The notes beneath the pieces are model-generated. The model made no database searches. It worked only from the letters and a program-made list of their open reading frames with translations, and was not told where the DNA came from. Source: Candidatus Hodarchaeota archaeon (GTDB lineage: Archaea > Asgardarchaeota > Heimdallarchaeia > Hodarchaeales > YT1-057). From it: a stretch of DNA of 7,572 bases. Position numbers and translations under genes: made by a program. Shown piece after piece: positions 6,064 to 7,572 of this stretch (the first letter of the stretch is position 1; each line of letters opens with the position of its first letter). The DNA lies in assembly GCA_016839955.1 (NCBI GenBank), contig JAEOTI010000468.1, positions 1 to 7,572 of the forward strand, written 5' to 3'.

Positions 6064-7040
6064 TCAAAATTCCAAGGTGGTTGTGTTGTAATTTCTGGAC
6101 CATCTGCAGTAACTATTAGCGTGTGTTCATGTTGTGCAACAAAAGTTTCTTTGTTTTCAGCTAAAACATGATAAGCATGAAGAGCACCTGCTTGATAGAG
6201 TTGTGCAATGGCGAATCTGCCTTTTGCAGGACCAAATTTTTCCAAAATCCACCTCTCTGCAAAAGGTAAACCACGAAATTCTCTTAGAATGTGACTTCTG
6301 ACAGCTCTTGTGTTTCTTGATCGCAAAGGAATTCTCACAGGTGCACCATCTTCTTGTACATAAAGTGAATAAATGTAACGTCTATTTTGAACGTCATGTA
6401 CGCTTCCACTTCCATTAGTAGCAAATGTCTCAAAAGCATAGGTTTCATCAAGTTCAATTTTTCCTTCAGGACCAGCTTTATGGTGTGGAAGGTCAATATT
6501 CGGAAGGCTTTTCTTTGAATGTAACTCATAGCGTTCTACGAGGTGGCCTGATAACTCTCGAATTGGACGAAAACCAAATTCCTTGATAGCATGTTCACAG
6601 GCCGCTCCTACTTGAGTTAGTTTTGCTTCAGGAGTAATTTGGTTGATACCTGCATTAAAACCTGCAATAGCTGCTTCTTTTAGTTCTTGACCAATTTTAT
6701 TTTGACCAATGACAATAGTTCTGGCAGTATCTGCAATATACCCGTTTACATGAACACCAACGTCAACTTTCACAACACTATCAATAGGAATAGTGGTTTC
6801 ATCTCCAAGCGGGCTCGTAAAATGGGCCGCAACATTATTTATACTCACATTTGTGGGGAAACCAGTCTTTCCTCCTTTCTTGTAAATAAGAGATTCAGCT
6901 AATTCGATAACGTCAATAATCTTGGCATCCACTTTAACGGTAGGCAACACTTCTTCCAAGATTTCATAAGCAATTCTACCTGCGATTCGATGGTAGTCAC
7001 GTCGTTCTTCCGGAGGAATTTCATCTTCTTGTTCATTCAA
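6030..7040 (-). CDS. map: Methionine aminopeptidase, type II
   Basis: This cytosolic dinuclear metalloenzyme removes the initiator methionine from nascent proteins. All five metal ligands of the pita-bread fold are visible: D93 (KVDVGVH), D104 (YIADTA), H166 (LSGH), E204 (FETFATNG) and E305 (QHEHTLIV). The active-site histidines H73 (AAHFTSP) and H174 (YELHS) are also in place. The helical insertion that marks type II enzymes lies at about 240-295 (including LPFAERWI). At 336 residues it is longer than typical archaeal enzymes (about 295), from about 15 extra N-terminal residues, small insertions (near 183-200 and 212-238), and a charged tail. The start is TTG at 7040: a TGA lies three codons upstream and no ATG occurs in the N-terminal region. 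AAGAAGG ends 10 bases before the TTG and could be its ribosome binding site. It is the first gene of a likely minus-strand cluster, with the PRC-like gene beginning within a few bases of its stop (TAG, 6032-6030). Confidence 0.97.
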   Translation of the reverse strand: MNEQEDEIPPEERRDYHRIAGRIAYEILEEVLPTVKVDAKIIDVIELAESLIYKKGGKTGFPTNVSINNVAAHFTSPLGDETTIPIDSVVKVDVGVHVNGYIADTARTIVIGQNKIGQELKEAAIAGFNAGINQITPEAKLTQVGAACEHAIKEFGFRPIRELSGHLVERYELHSKKSLPNIDLPHHKAGPEGKIELDETYAFETFATNGSGSVHDVQNRRYIYSLYVQEDGAPVRIPLRSRNTRAVRSHILREFRGLPFAERWILEKFGPAKGRFAIAQLYQAGALHAYHVLAENKETFVAQHEHTLIVTADGPEITTQPPWNFETDISKKQEEN

Positions 7041-7264
7041 GGGGTTTCAACCTTCTTAATTGACGAAATTAGTGAATCTTGCTCTCTTTCCATTTTAGCT
7101 ACATTTGAACATTCTAGTTCCTTCTTTAAAAATAGCTAATTAATTAATAGACGCAAATTTTCTATCTTTTTAGGACTTGATTGATAAAGTAAATGAAATC
7201 TGTTATTTATTATTTTACCAATGTAAAAAAAGATCTCAAAAAATAAGATATTATGTGAGTAAAA
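7041..7264. promoter_or_regulatory. Divergent intergenic region with two likely promoters
   Basis: This 224-base AT-rich gap separates the leftward aminopeptidase gene from a rightward gene. For the leftward gene, a minus-strand TTTTTAAA box (about 7124-7131) would place transcription near 7100 with a leader of about 60 bases. For the rightward gene, TTATTTATTATTTTA (about 7203-7217) could be a TATA region, with transcription near 7235. A near-palindrome of AATT repeats (about 7136-7150) lies between them; it could be an operator or simply AT-rich sequence. I see no RNA gene or further coding frame. Confidence 0.4.
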
Positions 7265-7572
7265 GTGTCAGAAACCGTTCCCAATAAAGTCCCAATCTCT
7301 TTGGAACTCTCAAATCTAAATCTTCTCACTTTTCCCTTTGAACCTGAGGATATTCATGATTTCATTGCTAATTTAGAAGAAATACAAACTACGCTTGTTG
7401 ATACTGTTTCCCAATTTACATTGGAGTTTGTTAAAAATTCTCAAAATCTACTCAATGGTGATCTTAGTCTGATTGTGGGCTCAAAAGGTTTTGAACAAGC
7501 CAGTAGTCATTTTAAAGCTGCTATGGATGGATATCAAAATCTACTTGAAGATTTAAAGAAGGACGATATAGG
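7265..7572 (+). CDS. Uncharacterised helical protein, 3' end beyond the window
   Basis: The frame opens after a TGA at 7256-7258 and its first usable start is GTG at 7265, with GTGAG at 7255-7259 as a weak ribosome binding site 5 bases upstream. About 102 residues are visible and the frame is still open at the right edge. The product starts M-S-E-T-V-P-N and has a polar N-terminus (about 1-28). It continues in probable helices (about 30-65 and 76-98) separated by a Gly-containing turn (GDLSLIVGSKG). I see no membrane segment, signal peptide, metal motif or nucleotide-binding motif, and recognise no family. Coding is supported by the clean frame, its position after a promoter-like region, and amino acid use like the neighbours. 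It is transcribed away from the aminopeptidase gene. Confidence 0.7.
   Translation, partial: MSETVPNKVPISLELSNLNLLTFPFEPEDIHDFIANLEEIQTTLVDTVSQFTLEFVKNSQNLLNGDLSLIVGSKGFEQASSHFKAAMDGYQNLLEDLKKDDI

Noticed and set aside
5921..6103. A 60-residue minus-strand frame with an ATG start spanning the aminopeptidase end
   Set aside because: It overlaps the certain aminopeptidase 3' end and the better-supported extension of the PRC-like gene. Its composition (many basic residues, Trp, His) looks like an out-of-frame reading.
7136..7150. AATT-rich near-palindrome as a specific operator
   Set aside because: Such palindromes are expected by chance in AT-rich DNA, and no second copy was found near another promoter in this window.
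7265..7290. Similar N-termini of the 2773 and 7265 products (M-S-D/E-T-V-x-N)
   Set aside because: The match does not extend beyond about seven residues and the rest does not align, so I treat it as chance rather than paralogy.

Overview
The window is AT-rich archaeal chromosome. Evidence for an archaeon: a three-domain ATP-dependent replicative DNA ligase, a type II (archaeal/eukaryotic) methionine aminopeptidase, TATA-like boxes close to start codons, and several TTG/GTG starts. Parts of the ligase (for example WIKLKKDY followed by DTLDLILIGG) resemble both crenarchaeal and eukaryotic LIG1 enzymes more than the Pyrococcus type. With the low GC content and the PRC-like protein, this suggests an Asgard or TACK-type lineage. 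That placement is inference, not proof.

Layout. The left half reads on the + strand. It holds the 3' part of a membrane protein with an acidic cytosolic-type tail (1-771), then DNA ligase (895-2685, TTG start), then an orphan helical protein (best start ATG at 2773, end 3291). A short gap with an imperfect hairpin (3300-3320) separates these from a convergent minus-strand cluster. Read in its own direction, that cluster is methionine aminopeptidase (7040 to 6030), a large coiled-coil/PRC-like protein (firm part 5649 to 3658, open frame back to 6063), and a DUF167/UPF0235 protein (3618 to 3325). Past a divergent intergenic region (7041-7264), a + strand gene starts at GTG 7265 and runs off the right edge.

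The most interesting locus is the large minus-strand protein. By eye, its C-terminal 430 residues hold three diverged copies of one module: a PRC-barrel-like strand region, then a helical segment, with a related linker after copies 1 and 2. They follow a coiled coil and a Ser/acidic linker. Its reading frame also stays open for 138 codons upstream of the first usable start (TTG at 5649) with no ATG, GTG or TTG. An ATG sits 6 bases after the aminopeptidase stop codon, but in another frame. Next to it is a G5-A6 homopolymer where a one-base change would restore a roughly 788-residue protein. This is either a sequencing/assembly indel, a real mutation, or a slippage-dependent start.

The ligase acts in replication and repair, and the aminopeptidase matures nascent proteins. 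The other genes have no function I can assign from sequence. I see no tRNA, rRNA, CRISPR array, transposase or phage gene.
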